Below, in pieces: positions 44,584 to 55,081 of a stretch of DNA of 64,000 nucleotides (positions are counted from its first letter, which is position 1; every line of letters begins with the position of its first letter). Both the position numbers and the translations under genes were made by a program. The stretch is from Gliomastix tumulicola (Eukaryota; Ascomycota; Sordariomycetes; Hypocreales; Bionectriaceae), in the NCBI GenBank assembly GCA_001599755.1, contig BCHX01000001.1, forward strand, positions 992,001 through 1,056,000. The letters are read 5' to 3'. The notes beneath the pieces are model-generated. The model had not been told where the DNA came from and did no database searches. It saw nothing but the letters and a program-made list of their open reading frames with translations.

Positions 44584-47307
44584 ATGTCGAGAAATCCCCT
44601 TAGAGCCTTATCTCACGAGCTGAAAACATATTGGGACAGGCAGGCAAGCATGGCGCCAAAAGCCCAGAAAAAGCTCCTCGAGTATTACTCGGATAACATT
44701 GACGAAAGCAACCTCGAAGCCCTGAAAGAGGCTCTCCACGATGGTCAGAATCTGAACGTGCTTCTAGAGGAGAAGCTCATCGTCAGGGCGACGCCCAAGT
44801 CTGGCTGTGTCATGTTTCCAGACATTCCTCACCACGAAGCCTGGTCGCACTGGAACTCGCCGCTCCATCACGCTCTGTGGCACGCAGACCTCGAAGCCGC
44901 CGAGATTCTTCTCCAGCGGGGTGCTGATATCGATTTTTACAACTCAATCGGACGAACACCGCTGCACGAGGCGGTCTGGAACGAAAGACACGACGTGGCC
45001 CGGTTTCTGCTCGAGAAAGTGTAACGAACTGGCCCCAGGGCTACTGCGAATGGGCGTTTGCTGTAGTATTGAACTGCTTAAGGAGGAAGAGATCCGCTAA
45101 CTGTTCGGGCCCGGGTCGGGCCCCTATATACCCCTGTTGGGAGTCACGTGACAACCATTACGGCTCGGGCTGACAGCCCGAGCCCTTAACAGAAAGGGGC
45201 CGACATCAATAAGCTCACGGTCGAGAAGAAAGTGCTGTATGAAGACAAGGAGCGTGATCTCTTTGGTAGGGGCGGCGAGCTCTGCCTTCAGATTGCGCTG
45301 TACTTGTCCGATATGGAGATGCTGGGATTGCTGCTGGAGTTCGGGGCAGATCTGAGTCACGAATCGCAGAAGCCTTGGACAGCTTTCGATCTCGCGTTGT
45401 GGGCGGGGGGACGAAGAGGTGCTCTCCCTGATTATGGGCCATGATAAGGCCTCGCTAGATGGGGGTTCTTATGGGGAGGAAATGTCTTCTGGCGGCGACT
45501 GGACTGCTGCTTCACGAGAGCTGCTCGCGGCAGTATCTGAGAGTGACGACCTCGTACTACCCAAACATCTTTACGAGGCATACAAGAAAAGCCTACATGG
45601 CGCAGCTAAGACAGACAACCGTTCATCCTCAACTCATGCTGCCAACCTGATCGCCCGGTTCACCAAGGCCATCGAGAGCGTCGCTGGTCTGGCAGAGCGA
45701 ACCAAGAGGAGCAGAAAACTGTGCTCGGTGTGCCATGCTTTCCTCTCCCAGGGACACCAAACCTACAACACAGGCAAGAGATTCACCTTCGCGTTCCACG
45801 AGACCCGGAGGCAGCTGAATCAGTCTGCGGCTCTGGGCTGTTCTCTATGGGGCCTCGCTGCGGATGCCTTGGATAGCGAGGACGGCGGTCTCGAGAACAC
45901 GTCGAAAAGGAAGAAGAAAGGGGAGAAGAAAGCAAACAAGGATGTGGCTGTTGAGATCTTCTTGTCTGAGAACCGCTGCTGGGTGGAATGGGACGAGACA
46001 GATGGCTGGATAGAAACGTTGGATCTGGATGAGTCGTGGGCAGAGGCCCTGTTGAAGCTGGATGGACCTGATGAGATGACGGGCTCTGCGAATGCGATGA
46101 AGATTGCGAGAGGCTGGCTTCAGAGGTGCAAGGATGAGCAAGACCCAAGACATCATACTTGCCAGGGCACATATCGCAGGCTTTCGAAGAGCGACAGCCT
46201 CCCGAGACGGCTTCTATATGTGGGCGATGATGCGAAGCAGGAGCATCCTCGCGTGGTGGAAGGCGTTCATGAGCAGCCATACTTCGCGCTGTCATACTGC
46301 TGGGGCTCAACAGGATTCTTTACAACGACCAAAGCCAACCTAGCCCACAACATGGGCGGCATCCCCCTCGAGTCTCTACCTGTAGTGATGGGAGACGCCG
46401 TGGCGGTCACACGCGGTCTCGGCTGCCAATACATCTGGATCGACGCCCTATGCATCATCCAAGATGACGAAGACGACTGGGCGCGCGAAGTAGCCGGCAT
46501 GCACGCCATCTACTCCAAGGCCGAGCTCACACTCTCGTCCGTCACCTCCAGCGACTGCCACACGGGCCTCTTCACCCCGCGCAAACATCGCGTCCCGCAC
46601 CCTCTGCCGCTCGATGTCTGGCGTCCGAGACGGCTACGAAAGGCTGGGAAAGCCTTCATGGCTGTCCCCGAATGGATACAGGAGGAGCCGCAACTGCATG
46701 GACTCGTGCACGCGCGGGCGTGGACGCTGCAGGAGCAGATGCTCAGCACGAGGGTGCTCTGGTTCGGGGACGGGATGATGTACTGGGAGTGTCTAGCGGG
46801 CTGCAGTTTGGAAGCGAATCCCACACTCTTTGCTAGTGTTGACGATGGGAGTGGGAAGTACCACACCTGGAAGAGGGAGCTGGAGAGGGAACTGAGAATC
46901 AAGCCAGTCGTGAAAGGAGCGGCACGTTCGTCCTTGGACGGGAGTGAGGAGGAAAATAGCTTGGGAGAGGAACAACGCCTATTCCAATGCTGGCAGAAGC
47001 TTTCTTCGACGAGTGGAAAGACTCCATCGATGAGTGCTATACTATTAAGCTGCTTACCTTCCCAAGGGGAGAGGAGTACAAGGGAATGGGCTATCCGAGA
47101 TTTCCGGGGGGCAAACAGCTGAACACGCTGCACCTGCTCTTGCAGCAGGTTGAAGGCCAAGCAGATGCGTTTCGCCGTATTGGCATCGCACTGGAGCCAG
47201 CCGAACACGAGGATCCCAACTGGGAAGAAGGCGAGGGCATGACAGCTTTTGGGTGGCTTGTTACCAACGAAGAAATCTATGAGAGCAGGGAGATCCGTCT
47301 TGTCTAA
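44584..47307 (+). pseudogene. Ankyrin-repeat HET-domain gene, interrupted and frame-shifted
   Basis: The locus reads as one former gene. Residues 1-145 (44584-45018) contain ankyrin repeats (WNSPLHHALWHADLEAAEILLQRGAD and TPLHEAVWNERHDVARFLLEK). A 171-bp insertion follows, with a stop in frame unless spliced out. The ankyrin frame resumes at GADINKLTVEKK and runs to WAG. One extra G in a six-G run (45405-45410) then shifts the frame. The continuation DEEVLSLIMGHDKAS runs through a HET domain: YFALSYCWGSTGFF, YIWIDALCIIQDDEDDW and HARAWTLQEQMLSTRVLWFGDGMMYWEC. After about 46985 the frame ends without the usual domain tail. A HET-type C-terminus (LHLLLQQVEGQADAFRRIGIALEP) appears in the next frame and ends at 47307. 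HET proteins mediate self/non-self recognition and cell death. Confidence 0.75.
45020..45190 (+). mobile_element. 171-bp introner-like non-autonomous insertion
   Basis: The insertion is bounded by a perfect 6-bp direct repeat AGAAAG (45014-45019 and 45191-45196). It begins TGTAACGAACTGG and ends CCCTTAAC, with weakly inverted ends (TGT-AACG versus GTTAAGG). Inside lie an 11-bp perfect inverted repeat with a one-base spacer (45162-45184, GGCTCGGGCTG/CAGCCCGAGCC), the palindrome GTCACGTGAC (45143-45152) and GGGCCCGGGTCGGGCCC. It carries no coding capacity. With flanking bases it forms a GT-AG intron (45019-45192, 174 nt) with two RCTRAC-type branch sites (45096-45101 and 45169-45174). Removing it restores the ankyrin frame with one extra Lys. 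Confidence 0.6.
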
Positions 47308-47336
47308 GGGTTTTAAAGGGCAGAGTCGCTTCAGAT

Positions 47337-48670
47337 CTATTCCTCCTCGCTTGGCTCATCTGGACCCCGTTCGAGGAAGAGGATCTCGCCAGTGTGCGGA
47401 TCCATGATCGTGACAAAATGCGTACACTCGTTGACGATGGGATACTTGGTCATCCACTGCTCCAGAGATCTCCTCGTGATCCCTGAGACTCGCTCACCAT
47501 CTCCTGCTGCCTCGTGCACCGCAGACCGGATGCAAACTCCATTGAGGCGACTGGTATCCGTCGCAGCTGCTGACGTACTCTGCCTCTTCTTGGAATGGGC
47601 GATCCAGCGGCTGTGCATGGCATCCTGCCGCTCAGCCGACTCCTCGATCCAGGTCTCTGCACCGAGCACCTGTCCGGAGACCGTCTCCGGCCCCGCAGCC
47701 TCTTCCGTGACGGGATGGTGGTACTCGGCGGCACCGCAACACGCTCTGTGGTCTGTATCGTGGTTGGCTTGGACGATGAAGTCTCTCGAGCTCTTGATCC
47801 TGCCGCCCACGTGATCTTTTTGGATCACAGACGCTTCAAAGGGCGTGCAGAATATGAGGTAGCAGGGCGGGGAGGGCGTCTGAGCGAAAGACTCGGAAAA
47901 TGCCTCAATGCCTTCTCCGAGCTCGGCTGGAAGCTCGGGCGCGAGAAGGACGCGTCGTAGTCTTGACGAGATAGATTCTCTCCTACCGAGAAGGATACCA
48001 AGCTGGTGAAGGGCGAGTGCCCGCGTGCGGGGTGTGCGCAAGGGTCGATGGTTCAACGAGAAGGACATTCCTGGCCTGCACCAACCGTCAGCATCACACG
48101 CAATCTGGTCAACCATGAAGGACGTGAAGATACACACCTTGCACCTGTCAGACTGCCAACAAACCCAGCATACGTAATCGACCTCGCCAGCACCCGCCCC
48201 GGCTCCTCCCCCCCCGACGACGACGAGTCTACAAACTCCAGCACGACCAGGAGATCCCTCAGCGCCGGCATCCCCCAGTCCAGCGTCCGGAAGTGCAGCA
48301 GCCGGCCCGGCGAGTCCACGGCGTGCCCCGTACGGACCGTGATGGCGCCCGACGTGCACCCGAGCAGCGAGTCGAGCAGCGTATTCAGCACGACGACGAG
48401 GGAGAGGTCGATGCCCGCGACGCGCGAGATGGCGCGGATCTCGCGCGTCTGCTCGGGGTCCCAGACGCGGCGCAGGAAGCAGCGGACGAAGAGCTTGGCG
48501 AGGAAGATGAGGGGTCGGTAGAGGAGGAGGAGGGAGAGGATTTCCTCGTAGAGGGGGATCACGGCGCGCATGCGCACGGCGAAGTCGGATGCTAGCTGGG
48601 CATAGCGCTCTTCGGGGGGGAGCCCGAGATCAATCCGATAGACGGGGATCGGGGCGACAGAAGACGACAT
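47337..48670 (-). CDS. N-acylethanolamine/ceramide acid amidase-like (NAAA beta, Ntn hydrolase)
   Basis: Two exons (48138-48670 and 47337-48075; intron 48076-48137) encode 423 residues. Splicing at GCAAG/GTGTGT gives YAGFVGSLTGARPGMSFSLNHRP, the conserved segment of this family. Cys105 in LLGCTSGAI is the expected autocatalytic nucleophile, preceded by SLVVVLNTLLDS and followed by LLHFRTLDWGMPALRDLL. A later block reads PSPPCYLIFCTPFEASVIQKDH. The family hydrolyses N-acylethanolamines or ceramides after self-cleavage into alpha and beta chains. A hydrophobic stretch (YEEILSLLLLYRPLIFLAKLF) near residue 50 may bind membrane. No clear secretion signal is present. The gene is tail-to-tail with the decayed HET gene, only 29 bp apart. 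Confidence 0.8.
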
Positions 48671-49039
48671 GGAGATTCTTCTTCTTGATTGCCGAAGTGT
48701 GCTTGACGTCTTGGAAATACCTTATGGTGAGTGAGGTATTGAGGGATTGGCGTTAATATGAAGTCGGCAAAATTGGAAGTGTCAGTCATGGGGTCACGGT
48801 CCACTCTACGAACACTCCCACTGGCTGGCTAGTAAGTAAGTATCTACAGGAAGTTAAGTAAGTGCCCTAAATTTCACTAGATTGTAATTTCTTAGTACGC
48901 ACTGTACGTATCTTATTCACTGCCGCTCCAAACAATACAAATTGGTTTCTGCTGACTGCATGGTCCCATAACTCAAGTATTTATTCGACCACTTGCTCCC
49001 TATACTAGCCCAACTACCTAGATTTGGTTGTCGTCTTGA
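48671..49039. other. Intergenic, AT-rich
   Basis: Promoter side of the amidase gene and 3' flank of the Clr5 gene. TAAGTAAGTA words are repeated at 48833-48861. No gene seen. Confidence 0.5.
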
Positions 49040-51752
49040 TCATCTTTGATTGTCTTGATCGTCTTCATCGTCTCCCCAAAAGACATCTACCCAGTCCTGC
49101 AACAGACTTGGCGGGCTGATGTACGATGTTCTCCCATCATAGGTCGCAAAGTTCATGAAGTATGTACTGGAAACTTCATCACTTGACGGACATATAAACT
49201 CGTATGCGCTGGTAAACCAGCCACATGGTGAGTGCAACCGGATCATATCGTTGGCTGCCAGGGGCATGGTGAGCTCGTACATGTCGTCTTGTAGCCAACG
49301 AACAACGTCTTTCACGAGGAAATTGCCCGAGATCCAACTGTCTCCCGATTGCAACCTGCGGTAAGTTAACAATTCCACCTGAATCAGGGCCCAGAGCTTT
49401 CCGATCTTTGAGCTGTTGCAAGGCAATTTGATCCAATGCGTATGTACGTTGATTCTTTCATAGGATAGGGAGCAATGATGGGGATTAGAGACCAAAGAAG
49501 AGGAGGAGCGATCGAGAGAGCTCTCCGCATACGCCAAAGTCTTGTAAAGACACATCCAGCCACTTTGAAGACTGTCTGACCAGCTTTTCACGGCGTGAGT
49601 TGGCAGGGCACGCATCAGCTCGGAGGGGGTCACGAGTAAATGCTCGCAACTCTCATCTTCTTGAGACTCCTGGATGTCGTTGATCGACACTTTCACCCGG
49701 GACGAAGGGTCAGCCCCAAGGGCCAACAAGCACACCGTAACGGCCAAAGCACCGAACAACGTCTCTCCGTCCATGCCGACTTGAGCCATGTAGAATGCTG
49801 ACACAACAAGGGCATGTAGTGGACCTAGTCGCGTTTCGGTACCGCATCGTGTGCATCGCCGGACAAATAGACCACTTAGTGCGTTGAGGCTTAGACGCGT
49901 TGGTGAGCCGTAGACGGCAATCAGGCTATGGCATACAGCCTGGGCAGATGTATGGCAGAAGGGATGCTTCCACTTAGGCGGGATGCGCATATGGCCCTGC
50001 TTATGAAGCTCCCGAACTGCAGGTGTATCAGCATCCCACCTCCCACATATGTCTTTCTCCTCTCCAGGGAAACGACTATGAGCACGGAAGCTGGCGCTCA
50101 CAACTCCGGGATCAATGCGAGTGTGAGACCGGAGAACCGATACTAGGAGGGCGTCTAGGATGGTATGCCCATTGCTGTCCGTCGCAAAGCGGAATGGAGG
50201 GAACCTGAATGACAGTTCCTCGAACACCCCGCAGCATGTCCGACCTCCGTCTAGGAAGGAGGCTGCGAGATGGTAAGGAAAAATGCCGTCTAGCCAGGCG
50301 GAGTCGAAGTATTCAGAGTCGCAGAGATTGTTGACAAGTTCTGAGTTACCCGACATAATTGCGAGTCGCAATGCATCAACAGTCATGGCACTTCTGTCAG
50401 CCTTTAAAAGCTCCGTGATCACTTCTTTGTCCAGTGGTAAGTTAACGGCCGGGGTAGTGGAGAAATCATCAGAGATGACTGACTGTTGTAGAGCCTCCTG
50501 GAAAGAGTGTAGAACGTGTGGTGGATGCTCGCCATTACCAGTAGGATGCACGGGTTCTTCGCGGTCGACATTGTCCCTTGATATATGTATCGCCCATCTG
50601 CAGAGTGATGTAGGAACTCGAGATGCGTCCCCTGCAGAGGAAGGAGTCGATGTGAGGTTACCCGCGGGTGAGTTCATCGTAATTCGTGCAGCGCCGGGGC
50701 TCGAAGCAAGCCCGATGGCTGCACTTGGAACGCTGATGCCGCTAGGAACTTCTCGGCCCCAATATTTGGCCATGATGAATCCGTGGAGAAATAGATCGTG
50801 GAAGTAATCGACCATGATTCTGCATGGGAGGTGGTCAGTAAATAGAACAGGTATTTCAATTAGTTTTCGCACTGAAATATGGGGGGATGGCGACTCACCT
50901 CCTGTCCTCTCTGCACATGCTCTTGAGCAGTTCGTCTCGCTGCCCTCGAAGAAAATAGCCCAATCGCTCCTTTCTGGCTCTCTCAATGACGAGTTCCATA
51001 TTTGGCGACGGAGTAGCAGCAGCTTCGTGGCCTGGACTTATGACACCAGGGCTTGCTATCTTGATGGCGCTTGGCGTTTGTCGGAGTGTCCCGAACGGCG
51101 AGGGATGGTCTGGGCTCTGACGGAGGGTATTGACGAAGGCGGAGTAAGGGAGGTTCCATGACGATAGCCTAACGAGAGGTGAGATTGTTAGTGACTATGC
51201 TGTGAAGCTGGAGCCGACCGAGCGGTCACTTACAATCCAGGAGGCAGGGTCATCGTAGCAGCAGAGATCTTATCTTCCTTCAAGAATCTTTTGATCTTCT
51301 TGGAGTCCACCAGCTTCTCTCTTCCGCCTTCCATAATTATGACCCTCGAGGAGCTGGCGTCGGTCCGCTTGCGACGTCCGAGGACGCTCACGACCTTGCC
51401 CATATCTTCGTTGACCACTCGTTTGGTGACTTTCCACGTTCTGAAGCGACGAGGATACTCATTTTGTCTAGAACAAACACAATTAGCTGGTTTCAAAAGT
51501 GCAACCCCGACATGTGGGAGAGAATGTTTCTTTCTCGCGGAAGGAGAGGCCATACGCTGCGTGAAAAGAGTAGTGCGCCTTCATGAATGCGACCACTTCA
51601 GCCATCGTGGTAGATTTGCCGCCTTTGCCGTACCTGCCCGTGTAGAGCTCGATAATGACGGGCCTTAGCGCTTCCCATCGCTGTTCGTAAGGAAGACGTA
51701 GATGCTTGTCTTGCTCCGTGTGCGGCAACAAGTGCTGTGGAGGAGGCTCCAT
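49040..51752 (-). CDS. Clr5-domain protein (intact copy A)
   Basis: Four exons (51556-51752, 51234-51467, 50899-51168, 49040-50819) encode 826 residues. The first exon and splice rebuild a Clr5 domain: YEQRWEALRPVIIELY, then STTMAEVVAFMKAHYSFHAA/QNEYPRRFRTWKVTK, ending in a basic, DNA-binding-like stretch (LGRRKRTDASSSR). The middle is Ser/Pro-rich (SPFGTLRQTPSAIKIASPG). The C-terminal 590 residues form a helical region with repeat-like segments (VDALRLAIMSGNSELVNNL). A cysteine-containing block (FVRRCTRCGTETRLGPLHALVV) and a family-specific end follow. Clr5 domains are fungal-specific and usually sit at the N-terminus of large proteins with ankyrin or TPR repeats; their role is poorly known. 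The gene is divergent from a tiny gene at 53201, and this pair is duplicated downstream. Confidence 0.8.
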
Positions 51753-53200
51753 CGTGAAATCGCTGGTGCACTATTAGGGGGGGCCTGTGGCAGGATAGGA
51801 AGGATAGGAAGGATAAGAAGGATGTGAGTGGTAGCAAGTTGGGAAAAGATTGAGGTGCGAGGGGGGAAAAGGGCAGGTATTTATAATAAGCACCCGCATA
51901 AATGGTAGAAAAGGGCGCAAGGCATTCTCTGCTCGGACACGATACCTTCTAGACGGTGTGAACGACTGAGGAATAGATGTACCTGTACATTGTGGCTTAC
52001 ACGTAAGGCAACATTTGCTAGTCCGCACATGGAGTGCGCCCTCCAAGCTGCACATGTGGAGTTGAAAAAAACGTCACCGACGAATGACCGTGTCCGGATA
52101 GGAGGAATGCATATGCAATGCCATCGCTTCTTCCCTGTCAATGCGTGTCTGACCTCGTAGCTCGCCGAAGGACCGGGGTATAGCTGGTTCGCGTCCGGCC
52201 CGGTGGGGTTGAACAAAACGTCAGCATCCAATGGCTGTTCACGTTCAAGCTCACCCACCAACTGCGGAGGCCGTAGCTGAGACACATCCATCCCACCTTG
52301 GGGAAGGAGGGTTATCGCCTTACGAGGACCTGGTGGATCGTACAATTCGTAGACAACCAATCACCCTCCTGACAAAACGTTGCTGGCCAATCAGATGTCT
52401 CTCCCGTAGTTTCGGCAATGGCCGCCCTCGGTGATGGGGCGATTGAAACCAAACACAGGGGGGGGGTGAGATCAGCGTGGGATCCAAGGCACATGGCCTG
52501 GGACACCAATGTGAAGTGAAAGACAAAACGTAGTTGTCCAATGACAAGCAGCCTCACAAAGAATCTCATCCACTTGCACGCCACCAGAGCATTCCCATTG
52601 GGTGATCCATGGACGGAGAAACATGCATGAATGCAACAATTCCGTCCCAAGCGAGAGCTTTCATCGCCCTGGATTAGGTATCAAGACGGAACGAGGCGAA
52701 GTAATATGTCCGGATCCTGGATGCCTGAACGTCTCGGTTGTACGCAATGCTCTGGATACGTGGTCAAGAGGTCAGATGTATCAGTCTCGCCTCTCCTTGT
52801 ACCGTTGACCTCCACACCCCTTCTTTTCGAGTGGCCCTCTCACGTCTCGTCTACCATGGACTCGCCTGCTCAAGGGCCGCCGAGGAAGCAATATTATTTC
52901 ATGACCGAAGAAGGGGCCTTCTTACAGTGCCTAAGCCCGCCCCATCTGGCTGCTGCTCCTTCTCCCACAGCTGCTGTCGCTGTCGCTGCTAATGCCACAC
53001 CCGGTCAAGAAGGGCGCCTTGATTCCAGATCCTATAAAGAGCCGTCTTTCCTCCCATTAATTTCCCTCGAGTCCCTCTTCATCTTCCTCTTCATCATCCA
53101 AGTGTCCTGAGATACTCATAGCACTCTTCTATTTCACATCTAGTGACCCTCATCGAAGCTCTTACATCCAGACCTTTTGAACAGCAACTTCTTCATCACG
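51753..53200. promoter_or_regulatory. Divergent intergenic region A with TATA box
   Basis: 1.45 kb between the Clr5 start and the tiny gene start. TATAAAG at 53033-53039 lies 168 bases before the tiny gene ATG. Blocks at about 52220-52240, 52660-52680 and 52740-52830 match the equivalent region upstream of the second tiny gene, including GTCAAGAGGTCAGATGTATC against GTCAAAGAAGTCATGAAATA. Four AGGATAGGAAGGATA-like units occur at 51793-51823. Frames here carry no domain. Confidence 0.5.
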
Positions 53201-53533
53201 ATGCCCAAGACGTGCGTACTTATCATGCTCCCTTCATTGTGGGATATTTACCAAGCAAAGACTAATATGACCATCGACAGGGACCAAGACAACTGGAGCA
53301 CGACGGCTCGCCAGGGCTCCTCTACCACATATCCCCCTTCTCAACACGGTGGCAGCCCACCTGCTGCCAACCCTTGCACAAAGCAGGGCACCCAAATGTC
53401 TGGTGGAGTCCAAGACAAGGTGTCCCAACAAGACCAGGACTTGATCGGATTCGGTTCTCAGTTCAACACTCATTGGTATGACCCTGCCCTTTTCGACTTA
53501 CTCCTCTTGGTACATCTCCTCACTTATTTCAGA
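53201..53533 (+). CDS. Tiny conserved protein, copy A (68 residues)
   Basis: Three exons: 53201-53211 (11 nt), 53281-53475 and a stop completed at 53533. The first intron interrupts codon 4 (MPKT); the second splits the TGA stop (TG/A). The protein is hydrophilic, rich in Ser, Gln, Thr, Gly and Pro, and ends in the strongly conserved DLIGFGSQFNTH. The same exon layout, MPK start and DLIGFGSQFNT end occur in the gene at 56622, so these are paralogues and the models support each other. If the second intron is retained, the frame continues for 41 residues with a hydrophobic run (PALFDLLLLVHLLTYF). No known domain. The family-level conservation of the C-terminus suggests an interaction motif. Confidence 0.65.
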
Positions 53534-54013
53534 ATAGACAAGACGTCATTTCAAGCTCGCTATCACGATTTGGGCAACACCTGGACTTTCTTTTTATGAC
53601 GCACGATTTAAGGTTAGATAAATGGAAATCCATAGCTTTTGCATCTAAATAGGCGGGTTCTAGTGCCCTTTTCCGCGCCAAATTGCTTCCTGCTATCAGG
53701 TCTCTCCTCTCTTGTACGAAGCTATCGTTGCGAAAATGTTGACAACTCAAGCCAACTCGATCCCCGTCCCAGAAAGCTACATGCTTCCCTCGTCATCAAC
53801 TGGTATAATGGGATGAAAAGACGTTCTTTTCATATGCTTCCGTGCTCATGAAATATGTGCATTAAGCCTACGATGCTAAGAGGCAGGGCGAATCATCGGC
53901 CACATGGAACCAGTCACATTGGGAGGATGAAACCACCATGATGTTTGCCGCTAGTGACATGTGCAGCTCACTTGATGCGTCTTTCCGCCAGGGCAGGGAA
54001 TGATATCCCCCAT

Positions 54014-55081
54014 TCAGGAGTCGTTTAGAGTCCATGCATCTCCCAGTTGCCATGTGCGACAGGTGATGAGTTCCACTTGAATCAAAACCCAAAGACTCCC
54101 GACCCGAAAGTCATTGCAGTGCAATACGAGAGAATCGGCATCGTACGCATATCTAGCTGGCCAAAAGTCGGAGATTTGCTCGTCGGAGACCTCGTCACTG
54201 AGATCTGGGCTCATATCTAACTTTAAAGTCCTAGAATCTAACTCGAAATTGAGCACGGGGTGAACAACAACCTTCTTGTTTGACAATTGCCAAGCTCGAG
54301 CCAAAGTCTGATAAAAACAGTCCCAGCCGGTCCGAGCAGCGGTGGGCCAGCTCCTGATCGTATGTTGTGGTAAGGCGTTCGTAAATTGGTTAGGGGACGC
54401 TAGAGTACGTTCACAGTTTTCCCTTTCTTCGGAAGCTTGGGTGTTATCAATCAAGACTTTGACTTACGCGAATGAACCCGATGCATTCGGCCTCCAAGGA
54501 TAACAAGCACACTGCAACTGTCAAAGCACCAAACAATGTCTCTCCATTCATGCTACCCCGAACCATGCAGGGCGCCGATACAAGAAGAACAGAACATGCA
54601 TGGGTGCCAGTCGTGCCTCGGTACTTCCTTCTGGGCATCATCGAAGGAAGAGACCCCTTAGTTTAGGGATTCTTGGCTTCATTGGAGAGCTATAGGCAGC
54701 TATCAAGTATGACAGACAGCTTGAGCTGAGCCCTCGTTGCATCTGGAAGGGATGAAACAGTTAGTTGAATGCGCGCCTCCCATGACGGGATAGTTAACGG
54801 CGCATTAGTATCACACTTATGTGGTCAACGACACTTTTGCCGTGGTGGCCAAATTTTGTGTTCTTGCATCCGACACATGGGAGAGACTGTTGCTCGTGGG
54901 GAGACAGTGAAGGAATATACGATGCGTGAAAGCAGGAGTGCGTCTCCATAATGGGACGACTCCAGCGATCGTGGTCGGTCTATCGCCGCTGGTGTGCTTT
55001 CCCGTGTGGAGCTCGACTCAGGGGTTATAGTGCTTCTCATCGCTCCTTGAGAAGACGTTGAAGATGCTTGTCGTGTTCCAT
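54014..55081 (-). pseudogene. Decayed Clr5-domain gene, copy B
   Basis: This is homologous to the intact Clr5 gene in the same orientation, but broken. The N-terminal Clr5 part (55081 downwards) starts MEHDKHLQRLLKER and hits a TGA where copy A has TGG (Trp26 region). The continuing DNA still matches in other frames, down to the …HSCFHAS splice region. About 1.3 kb of the middle is missing. The match resumes at MNGETLFGALTVAVCLLSLEA (54550 area), and 54014-54430 carries QFTNALPQHTIRSWPTAARTGWDCFYQTLA, then SLWVLIQVELITCRTWQLGDAWTLNDS and a stop, shorter than copy A. No intact protein can be made. Confidence 0.7.

Larger units (their letters stand above)
49040..53533. repeat. Segmental duplication, unit A
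   Basis: This unit contains the intact Clr5 gene, its divergent upstream region and the tiny gene at 53201. It is homologous, in the same orientation and order, to 54014-56964. Matches seen by eye include the Clr5 N-terminus, the block ending FGALAVTVCLLALGA, promoter words (CGTCAGCATCCAATGGCTGTTCA against CGTCAGCAGCCAATGACTGTTCA) and both exons of the tiny gene. Divergence is considerable, so the duplication is not recent. Confidence 0.7.
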
